From positions 1 through 38,393 of the forward strand of contig CAMGRL010000016.1 in assembly GCA_946061515.1 (NCBI GenBank): a stretch of DNA of 38,393 nt. The letters are read 5' to 3'. The notes below the pieces were generated by a model that saw only the letters and a list, made by a program, of their open reading frames with translations, ran no database searches and was not told the origin of the DNA. The DNA comes from an uncultured Clostridia bacterium. GTDB taxonomy: Bacteria; Bacillota; Clostridia; Oscillospirales; Oscillospiraceae. Below, piece by piece: positions 14,285 to 22,622 of the stretch (the stretch's first letter is position 1; every line of letters starts with the position of its first letter). The position numbers were made by a program, and so were the translations under genes.

Positions 14285-16094
14285 ATGCTTCACCTGCCTT
14301 CTCCTCCCGGCCCTTCTGCTGGGAGTCATAGATATCCCGGTAGATGGAGCAGCGCTCCATCAGCTCGTCGTGGCTGCCCACATCGGCCACACAGCCGTGG
14401 GACAGCACCACGATCCGGTCCGCGTCCATCACCGAGGCGATGCGCTGGGCGATAATGATCTTGGTGGCCCCGGGCAGGGCGTGGCGGAGGGCAGCGCGGA
14501 TGCGGATGTCGGTGGCGTTGTCCACGGCGGAGGTGCAGTCGTCCAGAATGAGGATCTTCGGCTTTTTCAGCAGGGCTCTGGCGATGCGCAGCCGCTGCTT
14601 CTGGCCGCCGGACAGATTCACGCCCCCCTGGCCCAGCACGGTGTCGTAGCCCTGGGGCATTTTGTCGATAAACTCGTCGGCACAGGCGGCGGCGCAGGCG
14701 GCGCGAAGCTCGCCGTCCGCTGCGTTTTCGTCGCTCCAGCGCAGGTTTTCCGCGATGGTGCCGGAAAAAAGGGAGCCGTTTTGCAGCACCATGGACACGC
14801 CCTGGCGCAGCGCATGCAGGCGGTAGTCCTTCACATCCCGGCCACCCACCAGGACCCGGCCCGCAATGGGGTCGTAAAAGCGGGGGATCAGGCTCACCAG
14901 GGTGGATTTGCCCTCCCCAGTGCCGCCGATGACGCCCACAGTCTCGCCGGAGGCGATATCCAGGTCGATGTGCTCCAGGGCCAGATTGTTCGGGTCACCG
15001 GTGTAGCTGAAGCTGACGTTTTCAAAGCGTACAGAACCGTCGGCCACGGGAAAGTCCCCTTCCCCGTCCCGGATGTCGGTCTCCTCGTCCAGCACCTCGT
15101 TGATGCGCTTTAAGGACTCGGCGGTGCGGGCCAGGTTCAGCACCATAAAGGACACCATGGACAGGGCGTTGATGACCTGGCCGGTGTAGGTGACGATGCT
15201 GATCAGCTCCCCGGCCTGGAGGCTGCTGCGGCCAAAGATGATGTTGCTGCCGCCCACATAGAGGATAACCACGGTGCAGAGCCACATGGTCAGCATCTGT
15301 ATGGGGCCGGAGAGCATGAAGATCTTCTCCGAATTGACCTGGGCGATGCGCAGCTGGTGGTTGGTTTTGGTGAAGCGCTCCTTTTCAAAGTCTTCCCGGA
15401 CAAAGGCCTTGACCTCCCGCTGGGCGATGAGTCCCTCCCGCACCCGGGCGTTCAGATCGTCGTAGCGGCCCAGCACCAGCTTGAAGCGCCGGCGGCCGGT
15501 GGAGACGATCAGGGCGATGGTCACAAAAAGCACCGGCAGGCACACCACAAAGATCCAGGCCAGCTGAGAGTCGATGGAAAAGGACATGATAATGGCAAAA
15601 ATCATCATCATAGGCGCCCGGACCATGTTCCGGATCAATTCCTGAAAGCTGGACTGCATACTGTTCACGTCGCTGGTGCAGCGCATGACCAGGGAGGCGG
15701 GGGTAAAGCGGTCGGTGTTGGCAAAGGAAAAGCTCTGAATCTTTTTCAGGAGCTTTGCTCTCAGGTTGGCGGCAAAGCCCATGCTGGCCACGGCGGAAAA
15801 GCGGGCCGACAGGCAGCCGAAGGCGAAAGAAAACAGGGCCGCCAGGATCATAATGCAGCCCACAGTGATGACAAAGCGGTTTCTGTCCGCGATCAAAGCG
15901 GCGGAGAAGAAGGGCTTGAGCTTGAATTCCTCCGCCCGGTACAGTCCGCCGTCCACAATGGTGGCCATCAGCAGGGGGATGAACACCTCCAGCAGGGCCT
16001 CCAGAGAGATGGTGACCGGGCTGAGGATGGTCGCGGGGACGCAGTCCTTCAGACAGCCGCCCATGTTCCGTAAAATTGGTTTTTTCTTTCCCAT
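14274..16094 (-). CDS. ABC exporter half-transporter with degenerate ATPase site
   Basis: A 606-residue type I exporter subunit. The transmembrane domain (about 20-330) precedes an NBD with Walker A GGTGEGKST, Q-loop LQNGSLFSGT and signature LSGGQKQRL. Walker B is ILILDDCTSAVD, with Asp in place of the catalytic Glu, and the H-loop is IIAQRIAS, with Gln in place of the switch His. These two changes are the marks of the degenerate-site subunit of heterodimeric exporters. It is translated ahead of the intact partner with an 11-bp overlap. The Shine-Dalgarno (GGGAGA) is unusually far, 12 nt from ATG 16094. Confidence 0.92.
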   Translation of the reverse strand: MGKKKPILRNMGGCLKDCVPATILSPVTISLEALLEVFIPLLMATIVDGGLYRAEEFKLKPFFSAALIADRNRFVITVGCIMILAALFSFAFGCLSARFSAVASMGFAANLRAKLLKKIQSFSFANTDRFTPASLVMRCTSDVNSMQSSFQELIRNMVRAPMMMIFAIIMSFSIDSQLAWIFVVCLPVLFVTIALIVSTGRRRFKLVLGRYDDLNARVREGLIAQREVKAFVREDFEKERFTKTNHQLRIAQVNSEKIFMLSGPIQMLTMWLCTVVILYVGGSNIIFGRSSLQAGELISIVTYTGQVINALSMVSFMVLNLARTAESLKRINEVLDEETDIRDGEGDFPVADGSVRFENVSFSYTGDPNNLALEHIDLDIASGETVGVIGGTGEGKSTLVSLIPRFYDPIAGRVLVGGRDVKDYRLHALRQGVSMVLQNGSLFSGTIAENLRWSDENAADGELRAACAAACADEFIDKMPQGYDTVLGQGGVNLSGGQKQRLRIARALLKKPKILILDDCTSAVDNATDIRIRAALRHALPGATKIIIAQRIASVMDADRIVVLSHGCVADVGSHDELMERCSIYRDIYDSQQKGREEKAGEAYAR

Positions 16095-16132
16095 CAGATC
16101 AAAAATTCTCCCATTTTCACATTTGTTTATTA

Positions 16133-16161
16133 ATTATAGTCACTCCGCGGGAAAAATGCAA
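16133..16161 (-). promoter_or_regulatory. Promoter of the heterodimeric ABC exporter operon
   Basis: On the minus strand TTGCAT (16156-16161), 17 bp and a perfect TATAAT (16133-16138) lie about 40 bp before the ATG. Confidence 0.75.
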
Positions 16162-16231
16162 GTGCGCCGGGATGCAGCTGTCCCCCGCCCTTCTTCACCG
16201 CATCCGCGCCACAAATGGCGTCCTCACAACG

Positions 16232-16268
16232 AAAACCCGCTCCGGAAAAATCCGGAGCGGGTCTTTTT
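16232..16268. terminator. Bidirectional terminator
   Basis: A perfect 12-bp stem (16235-16246 with 16251-16262) with a 4-nt loop is flanked by CTTTTTT on the plus strand and TTTTCGTT on the minus strand. It ends the BceAB-like operon on the minus strand. Confidence 0.85.
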
Positions 16269-16277
16269 TGATTATTC

Positions 16278-18314
16278 TCACTCTCTGCTCTCGCCGCTGA
16301 CGATGCGGTAGTACACCCTTGCGGTCAAGAGGTACACCAGCGCGTAGATCAGGGCAAAGACCAGGAAGCTGCCCACGGTGCACCAGGCGGTGAGGGCGGC
16401 GTTATTCAGCCCGAAGAGCACCAGCATCAGCCGCACCATGTTGAAGTCGAAGGCCACATGGACCCCCGCCACCACCAGGGGCGCGAAAAACACGATCAGG
16501 ATCTGCACATTGATGCTGCGGCGGATCTCCCGCTTTTCCAGGCCCACCTGCTGCATGATGCGAAAGCGCTCCCGGTCCTCGTAGCCCTCGGAGATCTGCT
16601 TGTAATAGATGATGAGCACCGTGGCCATCAAAAACACGATCCCCAGGAACACGCCAAGGAAGAAAAAGCCGCCGTTCATGGTGTAGAAGTCCTGCCGGTT
16701 CTCCGCCTGGGTCTCCAGGCGATACAGCTCCCACTGGATATCCTCGTCCCCGTTAAAGCCGCAGAGGTCCGGGTCGGCGACCTGCTGGCCCCACTGGGCT
16801 ATCTGCTGGTCGCTGCCATCGGTGTTGATCTCACAGAACCAGGACAGCGTGCGTTCGTCCTCCCCCAGGGCAAACGCGCAGTTGTTTTCCACTTCCTTCA
16901 GCGTGTCCAGATCCGGCAGGATGATGTAGTCCACCATGCCAAGATACACGTCCCCGCTGCTCATGCTGAACTTTTCGGCCGTGGGCGCGGCGGTAAAGTT
17001 CATCACCCGCTCGCCGCTCTCCCCCCGGAAGACAAAGCGCACATCGCCCACAAGGCTGTCGCTGCCGGAGATCAGCATCTGATCCTTGGCAAGGCTCACG
17101 TTCTGGCCGGAGAGCTTATTGTAGTCCTCCGCCGTCAGCAAAACCAGGATCCGGTCGCCGTTTACGTTGTACACGTCGTCCTGAATGATAAAGCTGCTGC
17201 CGTCAAGGGCGGCGGGCTGATCGGTGCTGGTGTAGCTCAGGGAGCCGATCACGGTGGCGCCCTGTTCCTCCAGCGCCTCTGTCAGCTTCTGCTCGGCCCT
17301 GTCCGTGTCAAAGGGCCTGTCCGTCCAGTACCAGACCTCCGCGTTCAGGTCCCCGGGGTAGCGGGTGGTGATGGCGTCCTCGGTGCCCAGAAACAGGGCA
17401 AGGGTGGCGGAGATCATCACCAGCACCATGGTGGACAGGATGCAGATGTTGGCCAGTCCCACGGCGTTGCGGTTCATGCGGTGGAGCATACCGGAGACGC
17501 CGATGAAGTTGCCTGTGCGGTAGAAAAAGCACTTGTTCTTCCGCAGGGCTTTCAGCAGAACCACGCTGACGGCGGAAAACAGGCAGTAGGTGCCGATAAT
17601 CACCAGAAACACCGCCACAAAGTACACGCCGATGGCCTGAACGGAGTTGTGGGTGCTGACGGCGATATAATAGCCGCCGCCCAGGCTGAGAAGGCCCAGA
17701 ATGGTCAGCAGCCAGCGGGTTCTGGGCTCACGCTCGCCCACGTTCCCCTGCCGCAGCAGCTCCACGGGCTTTTGCACACGGAGCCGGCCCAGGTTCAAAA
17801 GCAGCGTCACAAAGAGCACCGCGCCGAAAAAGATCGCCGTGACGGCGATGCCGTAGACGGAGATAAAAAATTCATACTTCACGTCGATGCGCAGCATTCT
17901 GGTGACCAGCATGGTGATGAGCCGCTGCAGCAGCATCCCCAGCAGGATGCCCCCGCCCACGCCGATGAGCCAGGTGTACAGGGTCTCATAGCACAGCACC
18001 ACGCCGATGTTTCCCTTGCCCATACCCAGAATGTTGTACAGCGCCAGCTCCTTGCCCCGGCGCTTCATGAGGAAGCTGTTGGTATAGATCAGGAAAATGA
18101 TGAAGAACAGGCCCAGCACAAAGGTGCCGATGAGCATGAACATGCTCAGGTAGAAATAGCGCTGCAGCTCCGGCAGGGAGCCGGTCTGGGACAGGGCCAG
18201 AACGATGTAGAAGGCGGCGGAGCTGAAAATCACCGTCAGCAGGTAGGGGAAGTAGAACTTGCCGTTTTTGATGCAGTTCTGGGCGGCAAGCCGGGGATAA
18301 AAGGCTTTATGCAT
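16278..18314 (-). CDS. BceB-like ABC transporter permease (FtsX family)
   Basis: A 678-residue permease with the ten-helix layout of peptide-sensing/detoxifying BceB transporters. One helix (about 20-42) comes first, then helix groups near 55-80, 105-185, 200-260 and 285-310, an extracellular domain of about 220 residues between 310 and 535, and a final group (545-670). The FtsX-type segments (KRRGKELALYNILGMGKGNI and RERFRIMQQVGLEKREI) are present. It overlaps the upstream ATPase gene by 8 bp. Such transporters confer resistance to cell-wall-active peptides such as bacitracin or lantibiotics and signal through a BceS kinase. No kinase gene is adjacent here. Confidence 0.9.
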   Translation of the reverse strand: MHKAFYPRLAAQNCIKNGKFYFPYLLTVIFSSAAFYIVLALSQTGSLPELQRYFYLSMFMLIGTFVLGLFFIIFLIYTNSFLMKRRGKELALYNILGMGKGNIGVVLCYETLYTWLIGVGGGILLGMLLQRLITMLVTRMLRIDVKYEFFISVYGIAVTAIFFGAVLFVTLLLNLGRLRVQKPVELLRQGNVGEREPRTRWLLTILGLLSLGGGYYIAVSTHNSVQAIGVYFVAVFLVIIGTYCLFSAVSVVLLKALRKNKCFFYRTGNFIGVSGMLHRMNRNAVGLANICILSTMVLVMISATLALFLGTEDAITTRYPGDLNAEVWYWTDRPFDTDRAEQKLTEALEEQGATVIGSLSYTSTDQPAALDGSSFIIQDDVYNVNGDRILVLLTAEDYNKLSGQNVSLAKDQMLISGSDSLVGDVRFVFRGESGERVMNFTAAPTAEKFSMSSGDVYLGMVDYIILPDLDTLKEVENNCAFALGEDERTLSWFCEINTDGSDQQIAQWGQQVADPDLCGFNGDEDIQWELYRLETQAENRQDFYTMNGGFFFLGVFLGIVFLMATVLIIYYKQISEGYEDRERFRIMQQVGLEKREIRRSINVQILIVFFAPLVVAGVHVAFDFNMVRLMLVLFGLNNAALTAWCTVGSFLVFALIYALVYLLTARVYYRIVSGESRE

Positions 18315-19071
18315 TGCGGCCGCCTTTCTGCAGGAGGGTCAGGGTGTCAGCGATCTTGCCGTACATCTCGTCCTCGGTCATGTTGGCCCGGTACAGCTGG
18401 TGGAAGACCTCGCCATCCTTGATAAACAGCACCCGCCTGGCGTGGGAGGCGGCCTTGACGGAGTGAGTCACCATCAGAATGGTCTGGCCATCGGCGTTGA
18501 TCTCCTCGAAGAGCTTCAGCAGCCGGTCGGTGGCCTTGGAATCCAGCGCCCCGGTGGGCTCGTCGGCCAGGATCAGCTGGGGATCGGTGATCAGGGCCCG
18601 GGCCACGGCGGTGCGCTGCTTCTGGCCGCCGGAGATCTCGTAGGGATATTTATTCAGAATGTCCCGGATGCCCAATTTGGTGGCGATGGGCTGGAGCCGG
18701 CGGCTCATCTCGTCGAAGCTTTTGCCGGCAAGCACCAGGGGCAGGAAGATGTTGTCCTGAACGGAGAAGGTGTCCAGCAGGTTAAAGTCCTGAAACACGA
18801 AGCCCAGGTTGTCCCGGCGGAAGGCGGAGATGTCTTTTTCCCGGATCTCCACGATGTTGCGGCCGTTTAAGAGCACCTCGCCGGAGCTAGGCTTGTCCAG
18901 GGCGGCCAGGATGTTCAGCAGGGTGGTTTTGCCGCTGCCGCTCTCGCCCATGATGGCCACATACTCCCCCTGCTCCACGGTGAAGCAGACGTTGGTCAGG
19001 GCCTGGACATTGTTGCCGCCGAAACGGGTGGTGTATATCTTTTTCAGGTTGTTCACTTCAAGCATTGCCAT
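18307..19071 (-). CDS. BceA-like ABC transporter ATP-binding protein
   Basis: A 254-residue ATPase of the MacB/BceA type. Walker A is GESGSGKTT, the Q-loop is [10 protein letters not shown], the signature is [15 protein letters not shown], Walker B is [13 protein letters not shown] and the H-loop is VTHS. GAAGGAG lies 10 nt before ATG 19071; a second ATG two codons later is possible. It is the first gene of a two-gene operon with the large permease. Its promoter has a good -10 (TATACT, 19106-19111) but a poor -35 (TGGCAG, 19129-19134), which suits activation by a response regulator at the site at 19154-19189. Confidence 0.93.
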   Translation of the reverse strand: MAMLEVNNLKKIYTTRFGGNNVQALTNVCFTVEQGEYVAIMGESGSGKTTLLNILAALDKPSSGEVLLNGRNIVEIREKDISAFRRDNLGFVFQDFNLLDTFSVQDNIFLPLVLAGKSFDEMSRRLQPIATKLGIRDILNKYPYEISGGQKQRTAVARALITDPQLILADEPTGALDSKATDRLLKLFEEINADGQTILMVTHSVKAASHARRVLFIKDGEVFHQLYRANMTEDEMYGKIADTLTLLQKGGRNA

Positions 19072-19105
19072 AAGAAACTCGCTCCTTCTTTCGGTTTACA
19101 GCCAA

Positions 19106-19189
19106 AGTATACCGCGTCCGCCCCGCGCCTGCCATTTCTTTGCCTTACAATTGGCGGCGGTATCTTACAAAAGTGTAAGATACCGCCGC
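19106..19189 (-). promoter_or_regulatory. bceAB-like promoter with BceR-type inverted repeat
   Basis: A perfect 16-bp stem (19154-19169 with 19174-19189) contains TTACA-AAAG-TGTAA at 19165-19178, matching the TNACA-N4-TGTAA form described for BceR-like response regulators. A further half-site (AATTGTAAGG on the minus strand) lies next to it. It is upstream of a weak -35 (19129-19134) and a TATACT -10 (19106-19111). The stem may additionally act as a 3' hairpin for the upstream radical SAM gene; no T tract follows it. Confidence 0.6.
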
Positions 19190-19203
19190 ATTACCGCCGT
19201 GTA

Positions 19204-20298
19204 TCAGGCTTCCGTTGCTTCCAGCAGCCGGAACGACTCCGCCGCAAAACGGCACATATATTCGGGCACGCCGTTATAGTCCCCGGTCTCCAGCAGTGCG
19301 CTGGCCGCGCAGGTGCGGCACAGGGGCCGCAGGGCGCAGGCTGCGCACTTTTCGTTCAGCTGGATCTGCCCCATCCGGGCGGAGACCTCTTTCCACGCCG
19401 CGGCAAAGCCCTTTTCAAACACTGGGACCGCAGGTTCGGTCATCACCACGCAGGGGCGCAGCTCTCCCTGCCAGTTGACGGTGAAGGAGCAGTTGCCCGC
19501 CATGCACGTCACATGCCGGGAGGACTTCTCCCCCGCCCTGACGCGCTCCAGACTCTGCCTGACATACTGGGACCAGAGCGCCGGCCCCATCTCCTCCCGG
19601 AGGGACTGTATTCTGGCCAGGGCCGCCTCCTCCGGCGACAGGCGGGCCTGCTCATTGAAGGGCCGGCCCCGTTCCCGCACACCGGGCATCATGTAAGTGT
19701 CCATCCTTACCGGCACATCCAGCTCCCGGCCGATTGCCAAAATCCGGTCCAGATCGGCCAGATTGCTTTTGGTGACGCTGCCGCCGATCTTCACATCCAC
19801 GCCCCGCGCCCGCAGCAGGCGGACGGCGTTCACCGTCTTTTCAAAGCCGCCGGGGTAATGGCACAGCTCTCTATAGGCCCGCTCATCCGCGCCATAGAGG
19901 GTGATGTTTATCCGGCGGGGCTTGTGGCGGGCGAAGAAATCCGCCCACGCCTCGTCAAGGAGGGTGCCGTTGGTGTTGATGGTCAGGATCATGCCCATGC
20001 GCTTCAGGGCCAGATACAGCTCCTTAAAGTCCGGGTACAGCAGCGGCTCGCCGCCGGTGAGCAGGAGAAAGAGCACCCCGGCCTCCGCCATCTGGCGGCC
20101 CAGGTCTGTCCACTCTGCCAGCGTGCGCAGCCTGCCCCGCTTTTCCATCTCCTCCCGGCTCATGCGGACATAGCACATATCGCAGTTCATATTGCACAGG
20201 GGCAGCAGCTCGATGCTGCCGTTGACCGGCACTTTTTGTTCTCTGGCCCTTTCGATCAGCGCCCGTTCCACGCCGTTCATGGCCTCCATGGCTTCCAT
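19204..20298 (-). CDS. Radical SAM/SPASM domain protein
   Basis: 364 residues. The radical SAM cluster ligands are C35, C39 and C42 in LCNMNCDMCY, followed by LLTGGEPLLYPDF and the INTNGTLLDE strand. The C-terminal SPASM region has CMAGNCSFTVNWQGELRPC and CAACALRPLCRTC plus a last Cys, providing ligands for auxiliary Fe-S clusters. Such enzymes typically modify ribosomal peptides (thioether or C-C links) or act as anaerobic sulfatase-maturase-like activators. No RRE (PqqD-like) domain is visible at the N-terminus. The start ATG 20298 follows GGGAGG. The next gene upstream on the same strand encodes a Cys-containing protein that could be its substrate, but a terminator and a repeat lie between them, so linkage is by proximity only. 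Confidence 0.9.
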   Translation of the reverse strand: MEAMEAMNGVERALIERAREQKVPVNGSIELLPLCNMNCDMCYVRMSREEMEKRGRLRTLAEWTDLGRQMAEAGVLFLLLTGGEPLLYPDFKELYLALKRMGMILTINTNGTLLDEAWADFFARHKPRRINITLYGADERAYRELCHYPGGFEKTVNAVRLLRARGVDVKIGGSVTKSNLADLDRILAIGRELDVPVRMDTYMMPGVRERGRPFNEQARLSPEEAALARIQSLREEMGPALWSQYVRQSLERVRAGEKSSRHVTCMAGNCSFTVNWQGELRPCVVMTEPAVPVFEKGFAAAWKEVSARMGQIQLNEKCAACALRPLCRTCAASALLETGDYNGVPEYMCRFAAESFRLLEATEA

Positions 20299-20344
20299 AT
20301 GCTTTTCCTCCCGGTTGGTTTGATGATGAAAAAGTGCTCCTTGG

Positions 20345-20549
20345 AAGGCACCCGGGCGGCCACGCAGGGCCGCCCCTACGGCCTACCATCAGATTGCCGT
20401 TGAAGTTGTAGGGGCCGCCCTGTGTGGCGGCCCGCGAAAAGATTCCCAAAAACACCTGTCATTCTGATCCGCGCAGCGGCGAAGGATCCCGTAAAAAGAC
20501 GCTTCAGCGTAACCGGACGGGATCCTTCGCTCCGCTCAGGATGACAGCA
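20345..20549. repeat. Paired GGCCGCCC hairpin repeats and a foldback repeat
   Basis: 20354-20384 (GGGCGGCCACGCAGGGCCGCCC followed by CTAC) and 20408-20436 (GTAGGGGCCGCCCTGTGTGGCGGCCC) are the ends of one inverted unit. 20458-20549 is a foldback that starts TCATTCTGATCCGCG, has central GGATCCCG and CGGGATCC segments, and ends CGCTCAGGATGACAG. This is the same family as at 3726 and 22239. The gap between 20299 and 20630 otherwise holds only a terminator. Confidence 0.85.
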
Positions 20550-20571
20550 AGGGGAAAATATTCGTGTGCCG

Positions 20572-20604
20572 AAAAAACGGACCGGAGCCACAGGCTCCGG
20601 TCCG
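20572..20604 (-). terminator. Terminator of the Cys-rich protein gene
   Basis: A 12-bp stem (20578-20589 with 20593-20604) with a 3-nt loop is followed on the minus strand by six T residues. It is strong, and would limit read-through into the radical SAM gene. Confidence 0.9.
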
Positions 20605-20630
20605 CTCGATCGGTTCATATTATTTGATTT

Positions 20631-21035
20631 TCAGGACTTGGCGGTAGCCCAGCTGTTAATATCCAAATTCGTTGTGCAATGGGTATTATCATTGTTGGCT
20701 CCACGCCAAACGATAACAGGGGTAACATTTCTGCCTTCTACATAATATCCATTCAAGAAAGCGTCTGTGCTCTCCGCTTCATGGGTTGCACCACAGGCAT
20801 GGTAAGAACTGAGAAATGTATCTCCAGAAATCTGATTCCAAGGAGGAATCAGACTATATTGGGGAGCCTGAAAACCAGGTTCTCCATTTGTCTCAAGGTA
20901 AACATTTCCCGAAGTTCCTCCGCCGGCGTCACAGGTAAACAGATATGTCGTTCCACTATCGCCGCAGGCAGCTACATACTCGTTGGGTACGAACTGCTCA
21001 ACAACGATCTTCGGCATGTCAAAAGCCTTTTTCAT
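20631..21035 (-). CDS. Small Cys-containing protein, possible RiPP-precursor-like
   Basis: 134 residues with no signal peptide or membrane segment. The N-terminus MKKAFDMPKIVVEQFVPNEY is followed by VAACGDSGTTYLF and TCDAGGG. The C-terminal part has YHACGATHEAE, then VTPVIVWRGANNDNTHCTTN. Cysteines are at 24, 35, 81 and 120. I recall the NEYVAACGDSG pattern from many clostridial proteins of unknown function. The short charged leader-like N-terminus followed by Cys/Gly-rich sequence resembles a peptide-modification substrate. The same-strand neighbour downstream is a radical SAM/SPASM enzyme. An exceptionally strong promoter (21174-21201) and a strong terminator flank it, so it is probably expressed at a high level. 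GGGGGAAG precedes the ATG. Alternatives are a metal-binding or structural protein. Confidence 0.7.
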   Translation of the reverse strand: MKKAFDMPKIVVEQFVPNEYVAACGDSGTTYLFTCDAGGGTSGNVYLETNGEPGFQAPQYSLIPPWNQISGDTFLSSYHACGATHEAESTDAFLNGYYVEGRNVTPVIVWRGANNDNTHCTTNLDINSWATAKS

Positions 21036-21173
21036 TTTGTTCTTCCCCCTATTATTTTTTGATGCTTCCCTCTCCCGAAAAGGAAAGCACTTGCTGCCTG
21101 ATAGAAGAGCAACATAAAAAAGCTTTATGTCACCCCATAAAAAAGATATTACAGGCGTTTTGATTCATTAATG

Positions 21174-21201
21174 ATTATAGCACAGAAAAAGCACTTGTCA
21201 A
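21174..21201 (-). promoter_or_regulatory. Consensus promoter of the Cys-rich protein gene
   Basis: On the minus strand TTGACA (21196-21201), a 16-bp spacer ending TGC (extended -10) and TATAAT (21174-21179) give two perfect hexamers. The 5' leader is about 135 nt, and contains a small ACATAAA/TTTATGT inverted repeat near 21105-21125. Confidence 0.85.
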
Positions 21202-21418
21202 TTGGTTTCCATAATATAATGTTGTAAATATGTTAGATTTTTTTCGCTGTTTTTTGTTCATTCTGCTGTATTTCTCATTTTATGGAAAAAGTCTCGTCAG
21301 CCAGAGCCGGAATGCCCGGTTTTCCCTCTTTCCGGCCGGCCGGTCCGCCCCTGCGGGAGGGCCGCGCAAGCCCCCCGCGCCCGCTGCCGCAGGTTCCTTA
21401 TTTTTCTAATTTCTTCCC

Positions 21419-21447
21419 TTGCAAAGACTGTCTGTTTATGCTATTAT
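21419..21447 (+). promoter_or_regulatory. Promoter of the tyrosine-phosphatase gene
   Basis: TTGCAA (21419-21424), 17 bp ending ATGC, then TATTAT (21442-21447) lie about 45 bp before the ATG. The window shows no terminator between this cassette's genes, but repeats occupy 22231-22620. Confidence 0.7.
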
Positions 21448-21492
21448 TTTTTATTATTGAAGCTGATTTTTTCTGCATTGGTAGGTGTTCTC

Positions 21493-22230
21493 ATGGTCGA
21501 TATTCACTGCCACATACTGCCCAATTCCGATGACGGGGCGGACTCCATGGACACCGCGCTGCTCATGGCCCGCATGGCGGCGGACAGCGGCGTGACCACG
21601 ATCATTGCCACCCCACACAGCAACCTGCCCCGGGCAAAAGAAAAGAACTTCCGTGACGCGCCCCTGGCCATGCGCTTTGTGGAGCTGATCCAGCGTGTGC
21701 GGGACGCGGGCATCCCGCTGGAGATTCTGCCCGGCGCGGAGGTCATGTGTATGCCCGACACCATCGGGCTGCTGCGCGAAAAGCAGCTGGTGACCCTGGC
21801 CCGGACGGACTATCTGCTGGTGGAATTTTTCTTTGATGAACGCCTTGAATATATGGACGATATGCTGGACGCCATTGCCGCGGAGGGAATACACCCCGTT
21901 GTTGCCCATCCGGAGCGCTATGAGGCCATTCAGCAATCTCCCGGATTCATCGCCCAGTGGTTTGCCAAGGGCTATATCATTCAGTTGAACAAGGGCAGCA
22001 TCCTGGGCCGTCTGGGTCGGAGTGCGCAAAAGGCCGCCGCCGGGATCTTATCCAGAGGTCTGGCCCATGTTGTGGCCAGTGACGCCCACGACACGCTTGC
22101 ACGCACCCCGGGCTTCAATGGCCTGCAGCAATATCTGGAGGATAACTACGGTTTTGATTACGCCCGGGTCCTGCTGGAGCTGAATCCGGAGCGGATCTGC
22201 CGGAATCAGCCCATTATCCGGGCCGACTGA
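21493..22230 (+). CDS. PHP-domain protein-tyrosine phosphatase, CpsB/YwqE type
   Basis: A 245-residue metal-dependent phosphatase. The PHP-fold ligands are visible in order: DIHCHILPNSDDG, ATPHSN, GAEVM, VVAHPERY and VVASDAHD. CpsB/YwqE enzymes use Mn to dephosphorylate bacterial tyrosine kinases of the CpsD type. Two such kinases lie 1.2 and 2.7 kb downstream, which supports this role. ATG 21493 is chosen over a TTG twelve codons earlier because the family begins directly with M-x-DIHCH, and GGTAGGTG lies upstream. The 390-bp gap to the next gene is full of repeats. Confidence 0.92.
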   Translation: MVDIHCHILPNSDDGADSMDTALLMARMAADSGVTTIIATPHSNLPRAKEKNFRDAPLAMRFVELIQRVRDAGIPLEILPGAEVMCMPDTIGLLREKQLVTLARTDYLLVEFFFDERLEYMDDMLDAIAAEGIHPVVAHPERYEAIQQSPGFIAQWFAKGYIIQLNKGSILGRLGRSAQKAAAGILSRGLAHVVASDAHDTLARTPGFNGLQQYLEDNYGFDYARVLLELNPERICRNQPIIRAD

Positions 22231-22238
22231 GCCGGTCT

Positions 22239-22331
22239 CCTGTCATTCTGAACCGCGAAGCGGTGAAGAATCCCGTGAAGAGAACGCCATGCGTTACCAT
22301 ACGGGCTCCTTCGCTTGCGCTCAGGATGACC
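22239..22331. repeat. Foldback intergenic repeat
   Basis: It starts TGTCATTCTGAACCGCGAAG and ends CGCTTGCGCTCAGGATGAC, with central GAATCCCG and CGGGCTCC segments. It is the same family as at 3726, 4057 and 20458. Confidence 0.8.
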
Positions 22332-22373
22332 GTTGGGCAGTGAAGATTGAAGAAGTAAATCTAACGGACACTT

Positions 22374-22422
22374 ATTCACTATTCACTATTCACTATTCAC
22401 TATTCACTATTCACTATTCACT
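22374..22422. repeat. Heptanucleotide tandem repeat, seven copies of ATTCACT
   Basis: Seven perfect copies of ATTCACT run from 22374 to 22422, followed by a degenerate ATTACTT. They lie between a foldback repeat and a hairpin-bounded repeat, about 200 bp upstream of the Ig-like gene and outside its frame. Confidence 0.95.
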
Positions 22423-22585
22423 ATTACTTTGACTACCCCTCCGCCGCCTATGGCGGCACCTCCCCTGACAAGGGGAGGCCTGTAAGGCGCCCTTGTTCTG
22501 GCTTCCTGGCGGGCGATTCGTGAATCGCCCCTACGGCCGCACCGCAAAACATGCTTGTAGGGGCGCATCACGATGCGCCCGCGAA
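22423..22585. repeat. Hairpin-bounded repeat and two short GC hairpins
   Basis: TTTGACTACCCCTCCGCC...CACCTCCCCTGACAAGGGGAGG is a shortened relative of the 207-bp unit. It is followed by GGGCGATTCGTGAATCGCCC (22503-22522) and by GTAGGGGCGCATCACGATGC plus GCCC (22557-22580). Confidence 0.8.
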
Positions 22586-22622
22586 ATGTCGCGGCACCGA
22601 TCAATTCACCCAGAGAGGTTCT

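Noticed and set aside
12485-14455. Open frame of 656 codons on the plus strand
   Set aside because: It is antisense to the ABC exporter, His/Gln/Gly-rich and without any family motif, as typical for the mirror frame of GC-rich genes. The minus-strand gene has all ABC motifs.
16458-18422. Open frame of 654 codons on the plus strand
   Set aside because: Antisense mirror of the BceB-like permease; composition is His/Gln/Val-rich without domains.
21036-21110. Short frame in the leader of the Cys-rich protein gene, overlapping its ATG
   Set aside because: No ribosome binding site before its ATG; overlap of the ATGA type could occur by chance.
22374-22422. CRISPR-like or iteron origin array
   Set aside because: Perfect 7-mers without spacers and no replication gene nearby; a simple microsatellite.
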